A DNA stretch of 5,791 nucleotides from an uncultured Bacteroidales bacterium (GTDB lineage Bacteria > Bacteroidota > Bacteroidia > Bacteroidales > Bacteroidaceae): NCBI GenBank assembly GCA_902803195.1, contig CADCOX010000295.1, positions 1 through 5,791 on the forward strand, in the 5' to 3' direction. The notes under the pieces are model-generated. The model did not search any database and had not been told where the DNA came from. It was given only the letters and a program-made list of their open reading frames with translations. The position numbers and the translations under genes were made by a program. Each line of letters starts with the position of its first letter. Position 1 is the stretch's first letter. Positions 1-5,470 of the stretch are shown here, piece by piece.

Positions 1-946
1 CGAGGAGGGCCACCAGCAGCGTCTGGACCGTATGAACGGCCAACGCGAAGATAGCGCCTTCTTCGCCATTAACGCCGTAGAGCATCAGTACTGTTTTCAC
101 GGCGAAGTGCCAGGGTCCAGCTCCATTGGGCGTGGGCACCAACACAGCAAATGTGCCGACCACGAAAGCCACGGCCGCCACATTCAAGCCCAGATCTGCT
201 GTGCTCGCAAAGCAGAAGAACGTCAGATAGAAATGAAGGAAATAGCATACCCAAATGGCGAGGCTATTGAATAGGAAAAGGCCGATTCCATCGACTTTTG
301 TGATGGACAGTAGTCCCTGCTTCAGTTCTTGAACGATGGAGCGCGTCCGCGTCAAGAACTGGAAGCGACGCAACATAAAGGCAACGAAAACGCCAAGAGC
401 AAACAAGCAGACCCCGGTCACCAGCCAGCCCGTTGCTGTGAATTGTCCGAGAAAGCCACTCACACTAGTACCCGTTCGCGTAAAGAAATCCATGAACACA
501 GGCACCTGAAACAGGAAGACGACTATCGAGAGCACCGCTATGATGGCCATGTCTACTACGCGCTCCGTCACTACGGTACCGACGCTGCGCGAGAAACTCA
601 CCCCGTCGTAGCGCTTCAGTACACCGCAGCGAAGCACTTCACCTACACGCGGCACGACCAACGAACTGGCATAGCTCAGGAATATAGCATAGATGCTTGT
701 TGAGAGGCGCGGATGCTCGCCGATAGGGCGCAGCACTTGACGCCATCGGATGCCCCGAAACACCTGCGCCAACACGCCAAAGGGCAGCGACAGCCACATC
801 CACGTCCAGTCCATGCCGCTCGTGAGCGACACGCTGAGCGTAGCCCAATCCATGCCGCGGTACATCCACCAGAGGATTGCGCCCCCAAGTACTATCGGCA
901 ATGCGATTTTTATGATAGAACGCCAACTTTTCACGCTCTCAGCCAT
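1..946 (-). CDS. LPG-synthase-TM / flippase-like integral membrane protein, C-terminus cut by window edge
   Basis: An uninterrupted minus-strand frame runs from ATG at 946-944 to the left edge (315 codons, no stop in the window), with an in-frame TAA two codons upstream that fixes the start. The protein begins MAESVKSWRSIIKIALPIVL and has about seven hydrophobic segments, near residues 12-28, 48-64, 84-98, 133-150, 173-192, 222-246 and 255-275, with another starting near 295. Motifs typical of the lysylphosphatidylglycerol synthase transmembrane family (PF03706, also called flippase-like or UPF0104) are visible: RGIRW at 64-68, PRVGEVLR at 99-106, TERVVD at 127-132 and PTPNGAGPWHF at 271-281. 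Family members are inner-membrane proteins implicated in lipid or lipid-linked substrate movement; the substrate here cannot be told. There is no catalytic aminoacyl-transfer domain in the visible part, so it is probably the stand-alone membrane form rather than a full MprF. Family length of a little over 320 residues suggests only a short tail is missing. It is transcribed divergently from rsmA. Confidence 0.85.
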   Translation of the reverse strand, partial: MAESVKSWRSIIKIALPIVLGGAILWWMYRGMDWATLSVSLTSGMDWTWMWLSLPFGVLAQVFRGIRWRQVLRPIGEHPRLSTSIYAIFLSYASSLVVPRVGEVLRCGVLKRYDGVSFSRSVGTVVTERVVDMAIIAVLSIVVFLFQVPVFMDFFTRTGTSVSGFLGQFTATGWLVTGVCLFALGVFVAFMLRRFQFLTRTRSIVQELKQGLLSITKVDGIGLFLFNSLAIWVCYFLHFYLTFFCFASTADLGLNVAAVAFVVGTFAVLVPTPNGAGPWHFAVKTVLMLYGVNGEEGAIFALAVHTVQTLLVALL

Positions 947-965
947 GAGTTATGTCATTTTTTTG

Positions 966-973
966 TACCTTTG
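966..973 (+). promoter_or_regulatory. Bacteroidetes -7 box for rsmA
   Basis: TACCTTTG matches TAnnTTTG exactly. Predicted initiation near 980 leaves a leader of about 25 nt before the rsmA ATG at 1004. No clear -33 TTTG is present about 20 bp upstream, where the sequence is already inside the divergent gene. The downstream bases (GCAGCG) recur after the other plus-strand -7 boxes in this window. Confidence 0.6.
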
Positions 974-978
974 CAGCG

Positions 979-986
979 CAAAGTTA
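979..986 (-). promoter_or_regulatory. Bacteroidetes -7 box for the minus-strand membrane gene
   Basis: Read on the minus strand the sequence is TAACTTTG, a full match to TAnnTTTG. It would start transcription near 972, giving a leader of about 25 nt before the ATG at 946. No TTTG lies at the expected -33 distance, so the upstream element is weak or absent. It overlaps the facing box of rsmA. Confidence 0.5.
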
Positions 987-1003
987 CATAATTTCTCTCG
1001 CTT

Positions 1004-1825
1004 ATGCGCATAGTTAAGCCAAAAAAGTTTCTCGGACAACACTTCTTAACGGATTTAGACATCGCAAGACGCATTGCTGACACTGTAGACGCCGCTCCGG
1101 ACCTCCCCATCTTGGAGGTAGGACCGGGAATGGGCGTTATGACACAATACCTCATGCAAAAGCCGCGACCGCTAAGAGTCGTAGAGCTCGACTTCGAGAG
1201 CGTTGAATATTTGCGACGCACTTGGCCACAAATGGAGGATAATATCATCGAGGACGATTTCCTGAAGATGCACCTCGACCGCACGTTCGACGGACAACCC
1301 TTCGTGCTTACGGGCAACTACCCCTACAACATCTCCTCGCAGATTTTCTTCAAAATGTTGGACAACAAGGACTTGATACCTTGTTGTACGGGCATGATCC
1401 AGAAAGAGGTGGCCGACCGCATCTGTGCCCATCCCGGCACGAAGGCCTACGGCATCCTCAGCGTACTCATCCAGGCGTGGTACACACCCGAATACCTCTT
1501 CACCGTCGAGCCCAACGTCTTCAATCCGCCGCCCAAGGTACGCTCTGCCGTCATTCGACTCACACGCAATGACACGCATGCCCTCGAATGTGACGAAGCA
1601 CTCTTCCGGCGTGTCGTAAAGACGACCTTCAATCAACGTCGCAAGACACTTCGGAATAACATCCGTCCGCTGATCAACGAGTTGTCCCAATCGTCAGGAA
1701 ATGCCGATTTCATCGAGAAAAGCGCCACTCTTCTCGCTGATCCTCTTTTCAATTTACGCCCCGAACAACTATCCCTCGAGCAGTTCGTAGGCCTAACCAA
1801 CAGCGTTAGTCGCCTGATGGAATAG
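1004..1825 (+). CDS. rsmA: 16S rRNA (adenine1518-N6/adenine1519-N6)-dimethyltransferase RsmA
   Basis: This 273-residue protein is the S-adenosylmethionine-dependent enzyme that adds two methyl groups to each of two adjacent adenines in the 3'-terminal hairpin (helix 45) of 16S rRNA during late small-subunit assembly; it acts in the cytoplasm. The diagnostic motifs appear in order: PKKFLGQHFLTD at 6-17 (N-terminal RNA-methylase signature), LEVGPGMG at 37-44 (SAM motif I), the acidic residue of VVELD at 59-63 (motif II, ribose contact), EDDFL at 83-87 (motif III), and the catalytic NYPYNIS at 105-111, the family's N-L/F/Y-PY motif. The C-terminal part carries FNPPPKVRSAVIRL at 173-186 and FNQRRKTLRN at 209-218. 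Length is normal and nothing is missing. The ATG at 1004 places the conserved N-terminal motif at the usual distance. Its loss classically gives kasugamycin resistance (older name ksgA). Confidence 0.97.
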   Translation: MRIVKPKKFLGQHFLTDLDIARRIADTVDAAPDLPILEVGPGMGVMTQYLMQKPRPLRVVELDFESVEYLRRTWPQMEDNIIEDDFLKMHLDRTFDGQPFVLTGNYPYNISSQIFFKMLDNKDLIPCCTGMIQKEVADRICAHPGTKAYGILSVLIQAWYTPEYLFTVEPNVFNPPPKVRSAVIRLTRNDTHALECDEALFRRVVKTTFNQRRKTLRNNIRPLINELSQSSGNADFIEKSATLLADPLFNLRPEQLSLEQFVGLTNSVSRLME

Positions 1826-1842
1826 ACGATCCCATTGTGGCG

Positions 1843-1873
1843 TTTTCTAAACTGCTCTTCTTGAAAATATTTG
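1843..1873 (+). promoter_or_regulatory. Possible weak promoter ahead of the lipoprotein gene
   Basis: AATATTTG at 1866-1873 matches seven of the eight positions of TAnnTTTG counting free positions, and TTTT at 1843-1846 lies 19 bp upstream where TTTG is expected. Both boxes are imperfect. The gap after the rsmA stop is only 76 bp with no convincing terminator, so read-through from rsmA is an equally good explanation for expression of the next gene. Confidence 0.3.
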
Positions 1874-1901
1874 TTTGTTCAAAAAAAAGGAAATATTGAT
1901 T

Positions 1902-3005
1902 ATGAAACAAATGAAACGATGGATGACAATGGTCATCCTTGCCGTCTGCGGCGTGAATATGTTCTTTATCGCCTGTAAGGGCACAGCTGAATCCTATCCT
2001 CACGTCCTTGGTACATTGGATGGGCCTCTGCTTGTCGACTCAGCACCTGCCAACGTGCTGGCAGCCATGGAGAAGGCTGAGCGCTTTCACCAATATGAAA
2101 TCATGAATGATACGGTCAATGAGGTCAGCGTGTGGAGCCTCCAAGAAGTGGATACGTCGTCGACTGAAGGCTATGGTATCGTTATTGTCAAAGGGGCTAC
2201 TTCTACTACTTTCCCTCATATCAGGAATGTGCGTCAACCTTTGGGTAGCTATGATCGTGCATCGAATACGCTTTGGCTCGCTGCCAGTGCAATGGAAGGA
2301 ACAGGTGTTGCCGTCGAGCGACTCTATCAAATCCGTTTCGACGGCGATGGGAAGGCAAGCATTGAACGCACGATCGATCCCTTCGACCTTCAGCAGCAAC
2401 TGTGCCAGCGTGTCGGATATCATATTGAAGGGCAGCAGATCACGTTCTACGATGGTCAGCGCCTTTGGGCTACAGCAACAAGTGCCGCTACTGATATGGG
2501 GGACTTCGACGGCGAGCACCCCCTTTGGATAGGCGAGCAGATGCAATATGACCTTAGCGGTGATGCCCCACGATTGCTGATTACGCCTGGAGTGAAATAT
2601 GTCGAGGGGCCTGTACTCGATTACGTTGATATGCCTACATTCTGTGCGCCCCTCACCATCGAGGCTGACGGACAAATTAGCATCGGCGACCTTGAAATAG
2701 TGGAGCATCCCTATGAGGGCACTTATCTTGATCAGGACAATAACGAGCCGAATCTTTTCATCTCTTATCGCCGTAATGATGGCAAGTACGACGTGCAGAT
2801 AGGCATTTTCCGTCTGACGAGTCTTGACGATGGCATTGGCACGATTGGCGACGATGGTCTCTCGTTCGTTGCCACCGATGTTGCTGGCAACCCCATCGGA
2901 GGCGTTATCACCCTGAGTGGAGATACAGCCGAGGTCACGTTCAACAATACTACTTGGGAACTTCTTGAACCTGGATCTCAATTCATCTACGTCCGTCAAG
3001 AGTGA
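1902..3005 (+). CDS. Putative lipoprotein of unknown function with a beta-rich C-terminal domain
   Basis: The frame is open from a TTG at 1875, but the ATG at 1902 is the credible start: an AAGGAAA stretch lies at 1887-1893, and the product then begins with a clean signal peptide, MKQMKRWMTMVILAVCGVNM, ending in FFIAC with the lipidation cysteine at residue 25. The mature part of the 367-residue protein is predicted mostly beta: short hydrophobic stretches alternate with turns rich in D, G and N. Residues about 90-265 include the aromatic and glycine-rich stretches SNTLWLAASAMEGTG and DFDGEHPLWIGEQ. Residues about 268-366 look like a separate domain (YEGTYLD, DGKYDVQIGIFRLTSLDDG, FVATDVAGNPIGGVITL, TWELLEPGSQFIY), a pattern I associate with Bacteroidales secreted proteins but cannot name. 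There is no long acidic run after the cysteine, so surface export is uncertain. No enzyme motif is visible and function is unknown. It sits 76 bp after rsmA. Confidence 0.85.
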   Translation: MKQMKRWMTMVILAVCGVNMFFIACKGTAESYPHVLGTLDGPLLVDSAPANVLAAMEKAERFHQYEIMNDTVNEVSVWSLQEVDTSSTEGYGIVIVKGATSTTFPHIRNVRQPLGSYDRASNTLWLAASAMEGTGVAVERLYQIRFDGDGKASIERTIDPFDLQQQLCQRVGYHIEGQQITFYDGQRLWATATSAATDMGDFDGEHPLWIGEQMQYDLSGDAPRLLITPGVKYVEGPVLDYVDMPTFCAPLTIEADGQISIGDLEIVEHPYEGTYLDQDNNEPNLFISYRRNDGKYDVQIGIFRLTSLDDGIGTIGDDGLSFVATDVAGNPIGGVITLSGDTAEVTFNNTTWELLEPGSQFIYVRQE

Positions 3006-3231
3006 TGATGGGCGGTTATTGCATATACCTCTAATGGATAATAGCTGGTTATATGGTGGTCCGCCTCCTTTCGTAAGGACGTTGACGTTTCTTTAACCTC
3101 ATCATTTGCCAAACATATCTAATGGACTTGGTTATTCGGTTGGACCTGTTTAATCACCATAAGAGCAAAACGGTTCCTTCGTTTTTACATTAATTATGCA
3201 CTTTTAGCCACTCTACTTCGGATTCATTTTC
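3006..3231. other. Intergenic region without a recognisable gene
   Basis: No credible open frame or RNA gene is seen between the lipoprotein stop and the next promoter. It holds a short TCCTT/AAGGA hairpin at 3066-3079 with a 4-nt loop, too weak and without a U-run to call a terminator. It also holds a loose direct repeat built on TCTAATGGA at 3030-3038 and 3118-3126. It is more AT-rich than the gene before it. Confidence 0.5.
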
Positions 3232-3239
3232 TATCTTTG
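3232..3239 (+). promoter_or_regulatory. Bacteroidetes -7 box for the TPR/HTH regulator gene
   Basis: TATCTTTG fits TAnnTTTG exactly and is followed by GCGGCG, close to the GCAGCG after the other boxes. Predicted initiation near 3246 leaves about 30 nt of leader before the ATG at 3276, which supports that ATG rather than a downstream start. No TTTG is seen at -33, so activation by another factor is possible. Confidence 0.55.
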
Positions 3240-3275
3240 CGGCGTGAAAACGACAAATACAGACATTGAAGCCCC

Positions 3276-5267
3276 ATGAGACAACCGCACGATAGGCAGA
3301 TAAGACCGTTTGCCAGGCTCACCTCAAGACGATTCGGCAGGCTCACGTCAAGACGGTTCTTCAACATCGCGCCAGCCACTCCCCTCCATGACGGGAGGCG
3401 TTTGGGGGTGAGTCATTCTCCCCTCCATGACGGGAGGGGTCGGGGGTGGTTCTTCATCATCGCGCAGCCAGTTATCGTTTTCGTTACCGTTTTCGTTTTA
3501 TCCTCTTGCACGGACGGTCGCTATGACGCCCTGCTCCGTCAGGCCGACTCGCTCCTGACGGCAAAACCCGACTCGGCTTGGACGCTCCTCTCTGCCGTCG
3601 ACTCGGCCGACATCGCACGGCAGAGCCGCAGCACACAGATGCGCTACCAGCTCCTCCGCGCCGAGGCGCAGAACAAAGCCTACGTGCCCTTCACCACCGA
3701 CTCCGTCCTGCGCCGCGTCGTACGCTACTACGACCGCCACGGTTCCACCAACCAGCAGCTCAAGGCCCGCTACCTCCTCGGCTGTGCCTATCGCGATATG
3801 CACGAGGCACCCCTCGCCATCATCACCTGGGAGGAGGCCGTCGAGCGTGCCGACACCCTCAGCCATGACTGCGACTACAGTACCCTCTACCGCGTCTACG
3901 GGCAGATGGCAGAGATATATTTCAGGCAGTATATGCCCGAGAAAGAGCTTTATGCTGATCAAAAGCAAAGTGACTATGCCCTGATGGCTGGCGATACCAT
4001 AAATCATATAAGAGCGCTGCTTCAGAGGAATGATGCTTACCTCACTCTCGGCGATACCGCATCCATATTTAAGAACACCGAATATGTCAGGCAACTCTAT
4101 CTGGAGCATGGCTTGACACAAGAGGCGGCTCAAGTCTATCCCTCTGCCATACATATTGCTTTTGACCGAGGAGAATATGAGAAGGCTGATTCCATGATGC
4201 AGATCTTTGAGAATGAATCAGGATTGTTTGACCAATCTGGCAATATTGAATCTGGACGTGAGAAGTACCACTATTTCAAAGGCCTGTACTACATGGAGAC
4301 TGGGAATTCCGATTCAGCAGAGGACCTATTCCGAAAGCTACTGTTGCATGATGACGTTATGATTGACGGATATCGCGGCCTCTTATCATTATTTAAGAAG
4401 AAGCATAATGCTGACTCGATCTTCAAATATGCGAGAGCCTATGAAGATGCTTTGGCGCATTATTTAGAGGAAACACATACAGAGGCCATTGCCTTGTCGG
4501 AAGCCATGTTCAACTATAGTCGCCAGCAGCATTCAGCAGATGTGCTGAGGGTGAAAACGCAGAAACTGAGGGACGCATTCTTCATTGGTATAATCATAAG
4601 CATGCTCATCTTCTCCATCCTATTCTTTTACTATAAGAGGGAAAAGCAAAGGAAAGAGGAAAAGGAAAAGCACCTAATTCGTCTTACGGAAGATTATCAT
4701 CAAGCCATTGAACATTTAAAAGAGACAAGGATAGAAGCCAATCTGCTGAAAAAGACTTTGGATGTCGAAGAAAAGAAACTAAAACATACGAGCGACACAT
4801 TGACACTTATTAAAGAAAAGAAAGAAGAACAAGTCCGTCATTGGGAAGCCACGATAGAAGATTTGAAGAAGGAAATACATTGGCTCCAGGCATCAAGTCC
4901 AAGGATGGAAGCCAACGAGTCTGAAATCCTGGCACGTTTCCACGAGATAGCCAAAGCGCACGTCCGTGAGGAACATGGGCGAAAAGTGAATGTGCCTGCC
5001 CGTACAGCGAAGAAAAGTGAATGGCTGCAATTGACACAAATGACCCAGTTCTGTCATCCCTCCTTTTTCATCTTCGTAAAAGGACATAAGCTGTCTGATT
5101 TGAAGATGAGGGTCTGTCTATTATCACGTTTCGGCTTTAAGAACCCCGAAATAGCCACATTAACAGGGGCAAACGTCAAATCCATTTCCAATGCGCGTAT
5201 GCAATTGGCAAACATTTTCGGACTCGATGCTACAAGCCTATTAGATGATTACCTATCAAAAATATAG
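3276..5267 (+). CDS. Membrane-anchored TPR-like regulator with C-terminal helix-turn-helix
   Basis: The 663-residue product has a modular layout. Residues 1-58 are an arginine-rich, repeat-derived n-region; about 59-78 form a signal peptide ending in the lipobox LSSC (cysteine 78). Residues about 80-425 are helical, with TPR-like pairs such as YDALLRQADSLLTAKPDSAW, KARYLLGCAYRDMHEAPLAI and KYHYFKGLYYMETGNSDSAE. A single membrane helix spans about 434-453 (FFIGIIISMLIFSILFFYY) and is followed by KREKQRK. A charged coiled coil covers about 455-540. The last 60 residues hold a helix-turn-helix: MRVCLLSRFGFKNPEIATLT as first helices, then NVKSISNARMQLANIFG as recognition helix, resembling LuxR or sigma region 4 folds. 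Similar Bacteroidetes proteins are annotated as TPR or HTH regulators. The expected topology is periplasmic repeats and cytoplasmic DNA-binding end, so it is likely a one-component sensor-regulator. The upstream promoter and frame-preserving repeats favour ATG 3276; GTG 3408, with GGGAGG upstream, is an alternative. Base composition shifts near residue 210. Confidence 0.85.
   Translation: MRQPHDRQIRPFARLTSRRFGRLTSRRFFNIAPATPLHDGRRLGVSHSPLHDGRGRGWFFIIAQPVIVFVTVFVLSSCTDGRYDALLRQADSLLTAKPDSAWTLLSAVDSADIARQSRSTQMRYQLLRAEAQNKAYVPFTTDSVLRRVVRYYDRHGSTNQQLKARYLLGCAYRDMHEAPLAIITWEEAVERADTLSHDCDYSTLYRVYGQMAEIYFRQYMPEKELYADQKQSDYALMAGDTINHIRALLQRNDAYLTLGDTASIFKNTEYVRQLYLEHGLTQEAAQVYPSAIHIAFDRGEYEKADSMMQIFENESGLFDQSGNIESGREKYHYFKGLYYMETGNSDSAEDLFRKLLLHDDVMIDGYRGLLSLFKKKHNADSIFKYARAYEDALAHYLEETHTEAIALSEAMFNYSRQQHSADVLRVKTQKLRDAFFIGIIISMLIFSILFFYYKREKQRKEEKEKHLIRLTEDYHQAIEHLKETRIEANLLKKTLDVEEKKLKHTSDTLTLIKEKKEEQVRHWEATIEDLKKEIHWLQASSPRMEANESEILARFHEIAKAHVREEHGRKVNVPARTAKKSEWLQLTQMTQFCHPSFFIFVKGHKLSDLKMRVCLLSRFGFKNPEIATLTGANVKSISNARMQLANIFGLDATSLLDDYLSKI
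3294..3359 (+). repeat. 24-bp tandem repeat inside the signal-peptide n-region
   Basis: Two adjacent units with 24-bp period, 3315-3335 and 3339-3359, share 19 of 21 bases (AGGCTCAC then TCAAGACG then TTC) and encode RLTSRRFG and RLTSRRFF. The 21 bp before them, 3294-3314, look like a more decayed third copy (AGGC, TAAGAC, GTT). The period is exactly eight codons, so the reading frame is kept. Confidence 0.75.
3355..3470 (+). repeat. Two G-rich palindromic repeat units flanked by a 23-24 bp imperfect duplication
   Basis: Units at 3379-3410 and 3418-3449 both start CTCCCCTCCATGACGGGAGG and end in a GGGGGTG run; they begin 39 bp (13 codons) apart. Each can fold as a CCTCC/GGAGG stem around a short loop. 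The pair is bracketed by near-identical sequence, 3355-3378 and 3448-3470 (GGTTCTTCA, CATCGCGC, AGCCA; one substitution and one extra C). The 5' ends of the brackets are 93 bp apart, exactly 31 codons. The C-rich arm, short loop and G-rich arm with a GGGGGTGG tail resemble a dispersed repeat I have seen in Bacteroidales genomes, but I cannot confirm that here. Confidence 0.7.
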
Positions 5268-5295
5268 CCTCTGATCAATGAATTTCATCCTTCAT

Positions 5296-5338
5296 AGAGG
5301 ATTATTGACAGGTATGCTTTAGAGATGCATAATCCTCT
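5296..5338. repeat. Perfect 10-bp inverted repeat, possible terminator or RNA hairpin
   Basis: AGAGGATTAT at 5296-5305 pairs perfectly with ATAATCCTCT at 5329-5338 across a 23-nt loop, 28 bp after the regulator stop codon. Inside it, TATGC at 5313-5317 can pair with GCATA at 5327-5331, which shares bases with the outer stem, so two alternative folds are possible. No U-run follows immediately, so an ordinary intrinsic terminator is not clear; a T-run comes only at 5371-5375, after a weak TTTAG/CTAAA stem at 5351-5365. Confidence 0.5.
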
Positions 5339-5370
5339 GAATACAGGTATTTTAGATAGGCTAAATCTTG

Positions 5371-5407
5371 TTTTTGATGGATTTTTGATGGATTCATTTT
5401 TCATGGA
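5371..5407 (+). promoter_or_regulatory. Three direct copies of an 11-bp element, candidate operator
   Basis: TTTTTGATGGA occurs twice head to tail (5371-5381 and 5382-5392) and a third time with one change, TTTTTCATGGA, at 5397-5407 after a 4-bp spacer. The third copy ends four bases before the -33 TTTG of the next gene. Same-strand repeats with about one helical turn between the first two, placed just upstream of a promoter, are the usual arrangement for an activator binding site. The neighbouring helix-turn-helix protein is the obvious candidate binder, which is inference. Confidence 0.5.
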
Positions 5408-5410
5408 ATA

Positions 5411-5442
5411 TTTGCAGATTGTATGGAAATATCATACTTTTG
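5411..5442 (+). promoter_or_regulatory. Bacteroidetes promoter (-33 and -7) for the secreted DUF3244-like gene
   Basis: TTTG at 5411-5414 and TACTTTTG at 5435-5442 are separated by 20 bp, matching the Bacteroidetes primary-sigma consensus in both boxes and spacing. GCAGCGCC follows. Predicted initiation near 5449 leaves about 22 nt before the ATG at 5471. This is the best complete promoter in the window. Confidence 0.7.
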
Positions 5443-5470
5443 CAGCGCCTGAACATTTTATAGGTACACT

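Noticed and set aside
329..703. 124-codon plus-strand open frame in the left part of the window (with other short frames at 32-274 and 713-1013)
   Set aside because: These are shadows of the minus-strand membrane protein, which is open over the full 315 codons and has family motifs; their products are low-complexity and lack hydrophobic or conserved features.
1172..1690. 172-codon minus-strand open frame opposite rsmA
   Set aside because: It is codon-for-codon antisense to a certain rsmA and has no independent support.
2040..2999. 319-codon open frame on the minus strand opposite the lipoprotein gene
   Set aside because: It is in codon-for-codon antisense register with the plus-strand gene, so it stays open simply because the sense gene avoids TTA, CTA and TCA codons; it ends exactly at a sense TCA (Ser) at 2040-2042. 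It starts with TTG, has no promoter box, and lacks a recognisable fold, whereas the plus-strand frame has a signal peptide and lipobox.
3066..3079. Short hairpin TCCTT/AAGGA as a terminator for the lipoprotein gene
   Set aside because: The stem is only 5 bp, it lies 60 bp after the stop, and no run of T follows directly.
3355..3470. CRISPR array or insertion sequence at the repeat cluster
   Set aside because: There are only two palindromic units, 39 bp apart, with no unique spacers of regular length and no transposase; the units lie inside a continuous coding frame.
3498..4154. 218-codon minus-strand open frame opposite the regulator
   Set aside because: Same antisense codon register, and it lies mainly in the GC-rich part of the gene where stops are rare in that register. 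The plus-strand product has clear TPR-like, membrane and helix-turn-helix parts.
3408..5267. GTG 3408 as the true start of the regulator
   Set aside because: It has GGGAGG 10 bp upstream and would shorten the odd n-region, but the promoter at 3232-3239 fits ATG 3276, and the 24-bp, 39-bp and 93-bp repeat spacings upstream are all multiples of three, which suggests the segment is translated. Kept only as an alternative.
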